From NCBI GenBank assembly GCA_020628815.1, contig JAHDEN010000035.1, positions 1 through 44,278 of the forward strand: a stretch of DNA of 44,278 nucleotides, written 5' to 3'. Every line of letters begins with the position of its first letter. Within the stretch, counting starts at the first letter, position 1. Source of the stretch: Chloroflexota bacterium (GTDB lineage: Bacteria; Chloroflexota; Anaerolineae; Promineifilales; Promineifilaceae). The translations under genes were made by a program, and so were the position numbers. Below are positions 9,501 through 17,384 of the stretch, piece after piece. The notes below the pieces were generated by a model. The model was not told the DNA's origin. It made no database searches and saw only the letters and a program-made list of their open reading frames with translations.

Positions 9501-10615
9501 TTTGGAATGGCAACAGTGGTAACGTCGCTGGCAGCAACTGGAATTGTCGCAGAATCAGCAGGCATGATGTAAAGCTGTTTGTCGTTCATGTTAACAGCAA
9601 ACAAAGTTTTATCATCCGGTGAAAGATCAATATCTCCAATACCTGTTGTACCAACTTTTAAGTATGCGTCTACATCAAAAAACAGGTGCTTCGCAGGGCT
9701 GATAGCTGATGGCCAACCTGAAGTTGGAACGGCATCCGGCCGATTCGTGACAGCACCAGCTGGTGCGCCAGGTAGTGAGTTAATGTCGAAGTAAAGTTGA
9801 GGCGTATTGGTGTTACGGTCAATCGTGTAAATTGCACCTGCACCTTCTGGACCAAGGTCAACATGTCGTTTGACCCAAGCTGAGGCAAAAAGCCGCTCAT
9901 CTTTACCGCTATATGCTAGACCCAAAACTGAACCGACATCGGCCGTTTGAGCTTCGACAGTATGTGGTGCAGCGTCTACACGTGAACCAGTTGCGGTAAT
10001 AATTACCCCCGGCGTGTTGTAATCAATTGATACAACCGCATCTTGAGGGGTAGTAATGTTTGTAGAAACACCATAAGCGAAACAGGTCGTGCTAAATTCG
10101 AAATTGGCTTCACAAAAATCCGCAGGATCGTGGAATGCCACATCGATACCACCAGAAGCAGCATTAACAAACTGGACGGTTGTACCGCCAGCAGGACCTG
10201 GTTTTAGATAATCTTGGAGTGAATCCGGAAGTGTAAACTCCATCCGAACCGGAAACGATGCTGGCTCAAACGAGTATTGCCCTTCAGAACCGGCCGTTGA
10301 GATTGTTTCACAAGCGGTTCCAGCTGATGCAGTACCGGTTGTGCTACTCAGGTATCCTGATACTTCAACCCCGGGAATTCCCGGCTCACCGGCGTCTTGA
10401 ACACCGTTATTATTGTAATCGTTAAAGACTGTACCGGTTATCGATCCGCCAGTTGTACACTCAGCAACCTGAGCACTACTGGGATCCACCATTACAGAGA
10501 AATTTACCGCCATAAAAACGGTGATGGTGGCAAGAATGGCAGAAACACCTAATACACGAAAACCATTTCGCTTTGTGTTCTGCAATATCCTTGCTTTATC
10601 GCTTCGCTTTCTCAT
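6503..10615 (-). CDS. Large secreted surface protein with SdrD-B-like, propeller-like and GEVED domains
   Basis: 1370 residues, exported and membrane- or wall-anchored. Order: basic N-terminus with signal/anchor helix (about 17-38, followed by PSSAQVAEC); first SdrD-B-like domain with the Ca-binding style loop NDYNNNGVQDAGEPGIPG (about 65); a region of repeated short strands resembling a YncE-type beta-propeller (about 228-620, e.g. GDIDLSPDDKTLFAVN); second SdrD-B-like domain IGNLLWIDSNSNGVQDPGE (about 730); two GEVED-type domains ending in GEVEDYILPVFG (about 1088) and GEVEDYFLNFTP (about 1312); a hydrophobic helix (about 1338-1358) and the tail YRRSRES. The start is backed by AAGGAG 7 nt upstream. 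Its lower CGGCCG density than neighbours may reflect repeat-type evolution or a different codon need. A role in adhesion or as a cell-surface scaffold is inferred. Confidence 0.9.
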   Translation of the reverse strand: MRKRSDKARILQNTKRNGFRVLGVSAILATITVFMAVNFSVMVDPSSAQVAECTTGGSITGTVFNDYNNNGVQDAGEPGIPGVEVSGYLSSTTGTASAGTACETISTAGSEGQYSFEPASFPVRMEFTLPDSLQDYLKPGPAGGTTVQFVNAASGGIDVAFHDPADFCEANFEFSTTCFAYGVSTNITTPQDAVVSIDYNTPGVIITATGSRVDAAPHTVEAQTADVGSVLGLAYSGKDERLFASAWVKRHVDLGPEGAGAIYTIDRNTNTPQLYFDINSLPGAPAGAVTNRPDAVPTSGWPSAISPAKHLFFDVDAYLKVGTTGIGDIDLSPDDKTLFAVNMNDKQLYIMPADSATIPVAASDVTTVAIPNTCANAADARPMALGYNNGKMYVGSVCSAESIVDALPLTNPTVTNDITFTYSAEFDALFGNTFYAEVFEYDIATSTFNPAPVVTVDLTYQRGCIFRLGMSATPSTPASCADVNATTNWRPWQSDWTQVFNDTYSSGNTANDGAGNPVEYPQPILSDIEFDGEDMILGLRDLNGDRTGHAAGAPSTAIPAPGFAPTQTFRGAGLGDTLRACSTGAGFSLENNGACGVATTVGADNNEGPGGGEYYWNDQTPGGPNNTASNSFPVDFDAGHEESGLGMLMQVAGQPQVVVPSVDVTEFYDAGFIYFNNTTGASDKRVKLYDSVVDFNNGSVDADPEGDGLLAGKGNGIGDLEAICQAAPIQIGNLLWIDSNSNGVQDPGEIGAAGVVIELFKSPDLTTPIATATTDANGNYYFSSAVGTDTASAIYSIGDLLPEMDYVIRVAQNQAGTPIETLFPTLTNSSTGLNGDIRDSDAISTTAGSTVVLEVPVTTGVIGENDHSFDIGFSPIEVQEMFRDWGDLPDTYATSANLNGPNHILVDGLRMGACVDGETDGGPSALAVGDDENQPTSTAGGSGTCDPTGDDEDGILFRTFTPQTDAGFASGVAVCTAIDVFVTAFVPTTATADGVLNAWADLDADGSFSSAEQFVTNNAVNGALVNSTTPLNFPAPQAGATEPLGTVQAVIGLQIPCDQTLVGQNIGFRFRYTSGSGVGGDAPFGQANNGEVEDYILPVFGWDFGDSPENVDPSDPFTYETTIPTVLNGNYKNSTDPATAAGGARHIVIPGGVRLGSSVETELDGQVSGGDSDTNTGGDGSNEEDGWGISESTILTSRWDNGQDGFLRVNVSQVDPDLGACVYGFIDWEGNGFAQGVTSTGVQHVTADGEATIVFPATIERDSFFDGAGDNRGAYVRLRVIDGTGNPTDCAAVTASPDNDFVLLPGNASGYACSGEVEDYFLNFTPTAVTLQDFVAVQASTNQAILLIVLFTLLAATGVALVGYRRSRES

Positions 10616-10684
10616 TATTCACTCCTTTGACTGACCTACGATTCAAACTTATGATTTGGGGGTAGCATTTTGTTGATAGATAGA

Positions 10685-10690
10685 TGTCAA
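10685..10690 (-). promoter_or_regulatory. Perfect -35-like TTGACA upstream of surface-protein gene
   Basis: The minus strand reads TTGACA at 10690-10685, 70 bases before the ATG of the large surface protein. No convincing -10 lies 16-18 bases further (best is TGCTAC), so this is only a candidate promoter element. Confidence 0.3.
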
Positions 10691-10714
10691 GTTTTAATAG
10701 ATTTTAAAATGTAC

Positions 10715-10758
10715 AAAGCGAAGCGAAGAAAAATGGCACTTTTCCTTCGCTTCGCTTT
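10715..10758 (-). terminator. 14-bp stem-loop between small peptide gene and surface-protein gene
   Basis: Arms 10715-10728 and 10745-10758 (AAAGCGAAGCGAAG / CTTCGCTTCGCTTT) form a perfect stem with a 16-nt loop. It lies 82 bases past the stop of the 57-aa gene. The downstream T-tract is weak. The proximal arm can also pair with the first codons of the surface-protein gene (see findings). Confidence 0.55.
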
Positions 10759-10839
10759 TTGATTATTAGCTTTTAGAGTTTAAAAATTGCATTTAACTCT
10801 CGTTCAGCTGAAATCTCCTAGATTCCATTCGTTAGATCA

Positions 10840-11013
10840 TTAATCTGATGGAAACAAATCAACTGCGATGTCTTCGCTAGGTGGCTCTAAAGAGTCCCCA
10901 CCAAGAATAGGAGAGCCTGCCCGCGTTGAAATGACATCGTCATAGATGATCGCAGGGGGGTCATAAGATTTTTCTTCATTGATTTCGACTTTTGTAGGGT
11001 CGTTCAAACTCAT
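10840..11013 (-). CDS. 57-aa peptide, possible RiPP-like precursor or small secreted factor
   Basis: The start is chosen at 11013 because GGAGG sits 6 bases before this ATG (CTTTGGAGGCGAAAATG). A longer frame to 11064 exists but lacks a ribosome site. The peptide is acidic, cysteine-free and proline-rich. It has a charged front (MSLNDPTKVEINEEKSYD), a centre YDPPAIIYDDVISTRAGSP and an acidic tail (PPSEDIAVDLFPSD). The Y-x-P-P-x-I-x-Y then RAGSP layout resembles small leader-type peptides seen in Chloroflexota and Cyanobacteria; this is a recollection, not a search. No modification enzyme, protease or transporter lies beside it. The hairpin at 10715-10758 follows it. The gene may be regulated separately from the M24 peptidase 371 bases upstream. 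Function unknown. Confidence 0.65.
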   Translation of the reverse strand: MSLNDPTKVEINEEKSYDPPAIIYDDVISTRAGSPILGGDSLEPPSEDIAVDLFPSD

Positions 11014-11384
11014 TTTCGCCTCCAAAGTGACTAAAAGTTGGTGTGTTAGTCTATCGCTACACAAAAATAGATCCGGTGGGACAAAGTTTTAACTTTCTCC
11101 GCAAGCTACCTAAATTTATACAAAAATGTAATCCACCCGCTTTATATTTCTAAAATAACTGCAATATGGAAGTTGGTGGTTCCCGTGGGGTTGTTGTGGG
11201 GTTGGCTAGATTGATATCGTATTAGTGAATACGACGGACTACGATGTTGCGATTTCTACTCTTCTTAAATGTAACGATAGATTGAATACCTAACAGTTAA
11301 TCTTAAGTTAATGTTTTAAGAAATACAAAAATCCAGAGAAAAATCTACTAAAAACTTCGTTTTATCTCCATGATTAGAAGTGAG
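11014..11384. other. Intergenic region, 371 bp, no gene recognised
   Basis: AT-rich DNA between the M24 peptidase stop and the 57-aa gene. It contains two nearby copies of TGTGGGGTTG-like sequence (11184-11204) with a G-rich plus strand, and a 6-bp inverted repeat CGTATT/AATACG (11218-11233). I see no convincing promoter, RNA gene or open frame with a ribosome site. It probably holds the leader and promoter of the 57-aa gene. No CGGCCG copy is present. Confidence 0.5.
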
Positions 11385-12488
11385 CTATTGTATCTCGATT
11401 AATTTTTTTGGAAAGGATGTTAGTACCAGATAACCATTTGCAGTCACTAATATATCATCCTCAATCCGAATTCCAACTTCATCAGGAATATAGATACCAG
11501 GTTCGATAGTAAATGTCATCCCTTCAACAAGCTTTGCCCGATTGCCTGTAATCATAGATGGCTCCTCATGGATTTCAAGTCCTAACCCATGGCCGGTTCG
11601 GTGAATGAAGTATTCTCCATATCCAGAGTCATCAATTACTTGGCGAGCCGCTTCGTCTACCGCACTGCAATCGCTATCGGGTGAGACAACACGAATCCCA
11701 GCTTCGTTAGCAGCTTTTACGATGTTGTATTTGGCTTTAAGGTCATCAGAAACATTGCCTACTGCAAATGTACGAGTAATGTCTGATTGGTAATCATGAA
11801 TAATTGCCCCCCAATCGATAATCATAAGCTCTCCATCTTGAATTGGGCGATCTGTGGGAACTGCATGGGGTGAGGCGGCGTTTGGACCTGAAGACACAAT
11901 CGGACCAAACGGATTCCCTTCAGATCCCCCTTGTGTCATAAGCTGACTCAACATCCCTGCAATCTGTTTTTCAGTCATCCCGATCTCGATCTTCGGCAAA
12001 AGCGCATGCATCGCATTTTCAGCAATCTCGATCGCCTTACGCAAATGGCCTATTTCCTCTTCATCTTTTGTCAGCCGCAGCTGATTAAGGATTGGGTCTG
12101 CATATTTACGCTTAATCCCGGCCGAAAATTCCTCTAACATGTCCCATTCCAGCATGCGCATGTACAGCTTTTCAACAGCGATTGTTGACCCGGCTAAACC
12201 AAATGTCTGGCAAGCAGCTTGAAATGCTCCCATATACCCTTCATCATCCCCCCAATTAAAAATCAGATTCTCAGGAATCCCGGCCGCTTTGGCTTTGGGT
12301 GCCTCAAGGGTGGGAATTACGATCCCGGCCTCTCCCTCTGCCGGGATTAACATGACAATAGGTCGCTCACTTAAATGTGTATGCATGCCGCTGACGTACA
12401 GCATGTTTGGCCCGGGGACCAATGCCATAGCTTTTAAGCCTTTTTGCTTAAGCTGATCTTGAATTTTTGAAAGCCGATTTTGATTCAT
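11385..12488 (-). CDS. M24 family Xaa-Pro aminopeptidase/dipeptidase
   Basis: 367 residues. Cytoplasmic metallopeptidase that removes or cleaves residues next to proline. N-terminal creatinase-like domain (about 1-130, MALVPGPNMLYVSGMHTHLSERP) and a C-terminal pita-bread domain. The five dinuclear metal ligands are recognisable in LMIIDWGAIIHDYQSDITRTF (two Asp), HRTGHGLGLEIHEEP (His), FTIEPGIY (Glu) and VGIRIEDDI (Glu). Length fits PepQ/YqhT-type enzymes. The ATG at 12488 has no obvious Shine-Dalgarno. The NfeD-type protease gene lies 145 bases upstream on the same strand. Confidence 0.93.
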   Translation of the reverse strand: MNQNRLSKIQDQLKQKGLKAMALVPGPNMLYVSGMHTHLSERPIVMLIPAEGEAGIVIPTLEAPKAKAAGIPENLIFNWGDDEGYMGAFQAACQTFGLAGSTIAVEKLYMRMLEWDMLEEFSAGIKRKYADPILNQLRLTKDEEEIGHLRKAIEIAENAMHALLPKIEIGMTEKQIAGMLSQLMTQGGSEGNPFGPIVSSGPNAASPHAVPTDRPIQDGELMIIDWGAIIHDYQSDITRTFAVGNVSDDLKAKYNIVKAANEAGIRVVSPDSDCSAVDEAARQVIDDSGYGEYFIHRTGHGLGLEIHEEPSMITGNRAKLVEGMTFTIEPGIYIPDEVGIRIEDDILVTANGYLVLTSFPKKLIEIQ

Positions 12489-12633
12489 TTGTGATTATTG
12501 TTAAGTAGAGGAAATTTGAGAAAAAGTTTTGGATAAGGTTAAAGATCAAAGTTCTTAACGAGGGCGCAAATCTTTAGTTGGGCAGAAACCTGAAGTATTT
12601 TGGGGTATTGCTTTCTACTCCTTCAGGAGTTGA

Positions 12634-13992
12634 TTAAGAGGCAGATTCTGGCAGATCGCCTGCGACAGACACTTGAATGGTCAACCCATCTACCGATTCT
12701 ACCCTTACCTTCTGATCTTTGGCGAGTTCTATTTTCGATTCAGCTTTCCACAACGAGCCATACACAAAAACGGTCCCAGCATATACATCACCATCGGCCG
12801 CAAATGGCTCTCGAACCCGGCCGGTTTTGCCAATAATGCCTTCTGTCCCCGTAACTACTTTTCGTCTCTGTGCGCTTAGCCCTAACCAAACAAACAAAAA
12901 CGACATGCCGGCCGTCAAAAAGCCAATCATAACGGCACTAGGAATAGAAAGCCGTGCAAATTCTGGCGTCCCCGGAGAATTAAACAGCACCAAAAACCCG
13001 ATTATCAGCGTAATTGTCCCCGTTGCAGCCAACGCCCCATTTGTCGGTGTGAAAAGCTCCATCAATAAAAGGATAAAGGCGACAATAACCAACGCTAAGC
13101 CGAAATAGTTAGCAGGCAGTTGACCTAAGCCAAACAATGCCAGCCCGATACACACAAAACCGATAAACCCAGCGACCCATCCGCCCGGGTTTGAAAACTC
13201 AAAAATGATAGCTTGAACCCCTAACCCGATTAAGGCGCTGATCAGGACAGGGTTCATTAACGTGGTTGCTAACGAGTAGAGCGTCTGCTCAATTGATGAC
13301 ATCGGCAGTTCGCGTACATCTCGATCGGTTAAACGCAATGTTTCGTTTTGTTCCAATATTACAATCGATTTGCCGTCCAGCTGAGTAAGTAATTCATCCA
13401 GATCGCTGACAACAACGTCTGTAAAGCCAACTTCTAATGCTTCGCTGGCTGTGATGGCCTCAGCCTCTGAGATCATCGCTTCAGCAAGCTCAACCACATC
13501 TTCGCCACGATCACTTGCAAGGTTACGCACAACAGCCTGTGTATCTTCCACAACTTTGCGAAATAAGGTTTCACCAATATCTGATCCATCACCAGAAACG
13601 GGTGAGGCGGCCCCGACCACGGTGTCTGGCGCCATCCCAGAAGCATGGCCGGCCAGCATGATAAGGCTACCGGCCGAAGCTGCCTGCGCCCCTGCTGGCG
13701 TGATATAGACAACAACGGGAACAGATGAGTTTTGGAAAAGCTGAATAATATCTAGGGTGATATCTAGGCTACCACCGGGCGTATCGAGGTTAATGACAAC
13801 AGCGGCTGCACCGGCCGTTTCGGCCGCTTGAAGCCCCCGTTCAAAATAAGCACCCATGACCTGATTCACAGGCCCTTCGATCGTTAATACGATTATTTCA
13901 GAATTTTGGTTTTGAGCCGAAACTGGCAGTAGCAGGCTGCCCAAAAAGAAAAGAGAAAAAACAATGGTTAACCAGCAGCTACGCCGAGTCAC
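12634..13992 (-). CDS. NfeD/SppA-type membrane serine protease (NfeD1b)
   Basis: 452 residues. Signal peptide 1-26 (ends PVSAQ), then a ClpP/crotonase-fold periplasmic protease domain (about 30-235) with NLDTPGGSLD (68-77) and the catalytic serine in AQAASAGSL (Ser106). Four to five membrane helices (about 245-375) and a soluble NfeD OB-fold (about 385-450, GIIGKTGRVREPF) follow. Full-length NfeD proteins cleave membrane proteins and partner with stomatin/flotillin, but no stomatin gene is next to it. The start is GTG, overlapping the end of the histidine kinase gene by 14 bases, with AAGG upstream, which suggests translational coupling. Confidence 0.9.
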   Translation of the reverse strand: MTRRSCWLTIVFSLFFLGSLLLPVSAQNQNSEIIVLTIEGPVNQVMGAYFERGLQAAETAGAAAVVINLDTPGGSLDITLDIIQLFQNSSVPVVVYITPAGAQAASAGSLIMLAGHASGMAPDTVVGAASPVSGDGSDIGETLFRKVVEDTQAVVRNLASDRGEDVVELAEAMISEAEAITASEALEVGFTDVVVSDLDELLTQLDGKSIVILEQNETLRLTDRDVRELPMSSIEQTLYSLATTLMNPVLISALIGLGVQAIIFEFSNPGGWVAGFIGFVCIGLALFGLGQLPANYFGLALVIVAFILLLMELFTPTNGALAATGTITLIIGFLVLFNSPGTPEFARLSIPSAVMIGFLTAGMSFLFVWLGLSAQRRKVVTGTEGIIGKTGRVREPFAADGDVYAGTVFVYGSLWKAESKIELAKDQKVRVESVDGLTIQVSVAGDLPESAS

Positions 13993-15250
13993 AATCTACC
14001 TTCTTCAGCACAACGAAGAATTCGCTCCCTTTTCCTTCAGTGCTCTGAGCCCAGACACGCCCTTCATGTAGCTCAACCAGCTCTTTAACAATAGAAAGCC
14101 CGATACCCATCCCCTCAAACCGACGATGAATATGACGCTCAACTTGGTAAAAGCGGTCGAAAATTCGATCTAGCTGATCCTCTGGAATACCGATCCCGGT
14201 GTCACGAACATAAACCCAGATTTCGTCGTTACGGCTGGCTGCACCGATATCGATGCGACCACCGGCCGTCGTAAACTTAAACGCATTGTCAATCAGGTTG
14301 TTAAACACAACCTCCATCATTTTTGGTTCAGCCAACGTACATAGTTCGTCTTTAGGCAAATGCAAACGGAAAATCAACTTACGAGCCTGCGCCATCTCTT
14401 TGCGCTCGCTCGCAATTTTACGAATCATGTGGGTAACATTAACTTGCTCCCGCCCTTCAATCCGATCAGATGAATCCACATACTGCAGGTTCAACATATC
14501 TTGGATCAAGTTTCGCAAACGGATCGCTGCACGCATGATGCTGTCCACTTGGGCCGCTTGCGTTCCACGCACGTCTGACCTTAAGAACGACATGTATCCC
14601 AAAATAACCGAGAGCGGTGTACGTAATTCATGCGAAGCTAGAGCGATAAAGTCAGACTTTAATCGATCAAGTTCGTTAACCCGGTCGTAGGCTTGCTGCA
14701 ATTCTTCAAACAGCTGAGCTCGACTAATCGCTACCCCAGCAAAATCTGCAAAAATTGAAAGAACCGCTACATCATTATCGTTAAACGTGCTGGTTTTATG
14801 ATTGATGGCTTCTAACACCCCAACCACTTTACCTGACCCATCATGTAGTGGAACCCCTAAAATAGTTTGGGTTTGAAACTCAACTTCATCGTCGTATGAA
14901 GATTTCCATTCTTGAGATGAAGCAACATCATCAACGATAAGTGGCTCATTGGCTTGAAAAATTCGGCCGGCAATACTCCCTTTTATAGGCACGCTCATAT
15001 TAATAAGCTCGGCTGACCGATCTCCGGCCGCAGCTCTAAATTTTAGGTTCCCCATTTTGGGATCAAAAAGGAGCAATGAAGAAGCTTCTGAACCGATAAG
15101 GTCGGCCGCTGTTTTGATAATTTGGTTCAGCAAAATATCAATGTCAGTAGTTGTATTCAGTTGCTGGCTGAGTTCGATAATACGAATTAATGTCTCAGCC
15201 GAAATATTTGATACATCGATGTTATTCATGAGCGTCCCGATTTGGGTCAT
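13979..15250 (-). CDS. GAF-domain sensor histidine kinase
   Basis: 423 residues from the ATG at 15250, which has AAGGAG 11 bases upstream; a TTG frame extends to 15301 but is less likely. Soluble kinase without membrane helices: short N-terminal helix, GAF sensor (about 30-175), HisKA with phospho-acceptor His207 in SHELRTPLSV, and HATPase with N-box LIDNAFKFTTAGG, G1 VRDTGIGIPEDQLDRIFDRF and G2 GMGIGLSIVKEL. There is no receiver domain, and no response-regulator gene is adjacent, so the partner is elsewhere. Its stop overlaps the GTG start of the NfeD protease, an arrangement pointing to envelope-stress control of that protease (inference). Confidence 0.93.
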   Translation of the reverse strand: MTQIGTLMNNIDVSNISAETLIRIIELSQQLNTTTDIDILLNQIIKTAADLIGSEASSLLLFDPKMGNLKFRAAAGDRSAELINMSVPIKGSIAGRIFQANEPLIVDDVASSQEWKSSYDDEVEFQTQTILGVPLHDGSGKVVGVLEAINHKTSTFNDNDVAVLSIFADFAGVAISRAQLFEELQQAYDRVNELDRLKSDFIALASHELRTPLSVILGYMSFLRSDVRGTQAAQVDSIMRAAIRLRNLIQDMLNLQYVDSSDRIEGREQVNVTHMIRKIASERKEMAQARKLIFRLHLPKDELCTLAEPKMMEVVFNNLIDNAFKFTTAGGRIDIGAASRNDEIWVYVRDTGIGIPEDQLDRIFDRFYQVERHIHRRFEGMGIGLSIVKELVELHEGRVWAQSTEGKGSEFFVVLKKVDCDSA

Positions 15251-15471
15251 AATTATGGGATCTCCTTCATCTCGTATGATTATAGGCAACAGAGCGAGCA
15301 AATCAAAAAGAAACTATATAGCCTCTTCCATCTGATTATAAGTTCTTGCGCTGATATTTGGAGATTATTCACATCTGTTGCACGAAAAGCTTACGGAATT
15401 TTAAAAGGGATTAACTATTAGGGTATAAATCAGATTGCTATTTATCTGAGTCTCTCACAACAATCTTCCGT

Positions 15472-15477
15472 TACAAT
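15472..15477 (+). promoter_or_regulatory. -10-like TACAAT 6 nt before hemW ATG
   Basis: TACAAT is followed by exactly six bases and then the hemW ATG, with no Shine-Dalgarno, as expected for a leaderless transcript starting at or near the A of ATG. No good -35 is visible. Confidence 0.4.
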
Positions 15478-15483
15478 TAACGC

Positions 15484-16677
15484 ATGACCCATTTTGAGCC
15501 AGTTAGTCTTTATCTGCACATACCGTTTTGCACATACCGCTGTTCGTACTGTGATTTCAACACCTATACCACATTAGGAGACGTTCAAAGCGAGTATGCT
15601 GATGCGCTTTCGGCCGAGATCGCATTTGTGGGGCAAGCCAGTGGCGCAAAGCGGCCGGTTCGCACTATCTTTTTCGGTGGTGGAACCCCATCTGTCATGA
15701 GCTTGGCTGATCTTGAAAAGATTATGCTAAGTGTGAATACTCATTTTGACTTACACCCTTCGGCCGAGATCACACTCGAAGCGAATCCAGAAACCATTAA
15801 TCAGGCTTATGTAAACGGTCTAAAATCATTAGAGATTAATCGGATCAGCTTTGGCGCACAAAGCGCTCTATCACACGATCTAGCAGTTCTAGGACGAGAG
15901 CATAATTTCCAAACTGTTATCGATGGGGTAGAAATGGCTCGCACAAGCGGCATACACAATCTAAGCATCGACTTGATTTATGGAGTGCCGGGTCAAACAG
16001 TCCAATCGATTCACCAAACACTAGATGCGGTTCTAGCTCTCGATTTACCCCATCTAAGCTTATACTGTTTGACGGTTGAACCGGGCACACCGTTACACCG
16101 AGATGTCAACAACGGCCGGATTGCCCACCCAGACCCTGACATGGCGGCTGATCAATATGATGCGGTCACGGAGCGTTTGGCAGCTACAGATCTTGAACAG
16201 TATGAAATTTCTAACTGGGCCAAACCGGGGCTAGAAAGCCAGCACAATTTGGCCTATTGGTATAACGCAGAATATTTGGGGCTGGGTGCCGGGGCACACG
16301 GACACGCCGGTGGTGTGCGCTACCATATCGTACGCCGGCCGCGAACCTATATTCGCAGACTGACTGAAAACGGGGATCAACCAACAACATATCCATTAAC
16401 CCCGGCCGTTGCAGAAAACCATCCCATTGATGATTCTGAAGAGATGGCAGATACAATTATGATGGGATTGCGTTTGCTAAAAGAGGGATTGAGCGCCAAA
16501 AAGTTTGAAGCCCGATTTGGAAAAAGCTTGCAGACGGTCCACGGAAAAACGATTCAAGAGCTAATTGATTTAGAGCTTTTAGCATGGCACAACCGCTCAG
16601 AAGAAAACGGCCCATCATTACTTCTAACTGAAAAAGGACGATTCTTGAGCAACCAAGTATTTCACAGATTTATATGA
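15484..16677 (+). CDS. hemW: HemW-like radical SAM heme chaperone
   Basis: 397 residues. Radical SAM protein once called oxygen-independent coproporphyrinogen III oxidase-like. Cysteines 16, 20 and 23 (FCTYRCSYCDF) bind the 4Fe-4S cluster. The residue after the third Cys gives CDF, as in HemW, where true HemN has a fourth Cys (CxC), so a heme-trafficking role is favoured over HemN. IFFGGGTPS (about 63), EANPE and GAQS follow the family order, and a C-terminal HemN_C winged-helix-like region is present. It ends with TGA in an ATGA overlap with the following kinase. A possible leaderless promoter precedes it. Confidence 0.92.
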   Translation: MTHFEPVSLYLHIPFCTYRCSYCDFNTYTTLGDVQSEYADALSAEIAFVGQASGAKRPVRTIFFGGGTPSVMSLADLEKIMLSVNTHFDLHPSAEITLEANPETINQAYVNGLKSLEINRISFGAQSALSHDLAVLGREHNFQTVIDGVEMARTSGIHNLSIDLIYGVPGQTVQSIHQTLDAVLALDLPHLSLYCLTVEPGTPLHRDVNNGRIAHPDPDMAADQYDAVTERLAATDLEQYEISNWAKPGLESQHNLAYWYNAEYLGLGAGAHGHAGGVRYHIVRRPRTYIRRLTENGDQPTTYPLTPAVAENHPIDDSEEMADTIMMGLRLLKEGLSAKKFEARFGKSLQTVHGKTIQELIDLELLAWHNRSEENGPSLLLTEKGRFLSNQVFHRFI

Positions 16678-17312
16678 TTGATGTCACACAGTTTGTGCCA
16701 AGCTTGTTGGCAAAATCAGCAAACGGCCGTTTTGTTTTGGGGATTGCAGGGGCGCCTGGGTCTGGAAAAAGCACGTTAGCACAGGCTTTATTTCATGAAC
16801 TTGAACAGGCGCGGCCGGGGGGTGCGGTTGTTGTCCCCATGGATGGGTTTCACCTTGACAACGAGACGTTGGATAAATTGAATCTTCTGTCGTTAAAAGG
16901 TATTCCAGAGTCGTTTGATGCGCTTGGTTTTGTGAACCTGCTTGTCAAGATCAAACAGGCGAACTGTTCGGCCGATGCTAAACTGGTTTTAGCTCCGCGG
17001 TTTGATCGTTCAACCGAAAGTTCAATTCAAGATGCGATAGCTATTTTGCCCAGCCATAGTTTAATTTTGGTTGAAGGGAACTATCTGCTGCTAGAAGAGG
17101 AGCCTTGGAATCAAATCCAACCGCTTTGCAATGCTGTCTGGTATTTAGATGTTCCCGAATCTGTCTTGCTCCCCCGGTTAATTGAACGGCATAAGGCGGG
17201 CGGAAAAGATCATGCAGGTGCTTTGGAAAAAGTAAATTCAACTGATTTGCCAAACGGCCGCTTGGTTGCCGCATCACGTTATCGGGCGGATAAAATTCTG
17301 ACTCAAGCGTAA
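16674..17312 (+). CDS. P-loop nucleoside/nucleotide kinase family protein (uridine kinase/YggC-like)
   Basis: 212 residues. Walker A GAPGSGKS (26-33), then VVPMDGFHLDNETLD (phosphate-acceptor region seen in phosphoribulokinase/uridine kinase/pantothenate kinase relatives), VEGNYLLLEEEPW (Walker-B-like) and the lid LIERHKAGGKDHAGALEKV. This matches the group that includes YggC and fructose-kinase-like FrcK proteins; the substrate is not predictable from sequence alone. Translation is coupled to hemW through an ATGA overlap. A small GC-rich hairpin (17356-17375) lies after the stop, without a T-tract. Confidence 0.85.
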   Translation: MIDVTQFVPSLLAKSANGRFVLGIAGAPGSGKSTLAQALFHELEQARPGGAVVVPMDGFHLDNETLDKLNLLSLKGIPESFDALGFVNLLVKIKQANCSADAKLVLAPRFDRSTESSIQDAIAILPSHSLILVEGNYLLLEEEPWNQIQPLCNAVWYLDVPESVLLPRLIERHKAGGKDHAGALEKVNSTDLPNGRLVAASRYRADKILTQA

Positions 17313-17384
17313 TCTATTGGGACTTTCGCTCAATAGCAGCTCAAACTTTCCCCTAGCCTCTCCCGATGGGAGGGTGGCCGAAAT

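Noticed and set aside
11161..11205. G-quadruplex in the G-rich stretch near 11.2 kb
   Set aside because: The G-runs are of unequal length (two to four G) and widely spaced; weak without testing.
12610..12635. Terminator after the NfeD protease gene (ACTCC-TTCA-GGAGT)
   Set aside because: Only 5 bp and no T-tract on the minus strand.
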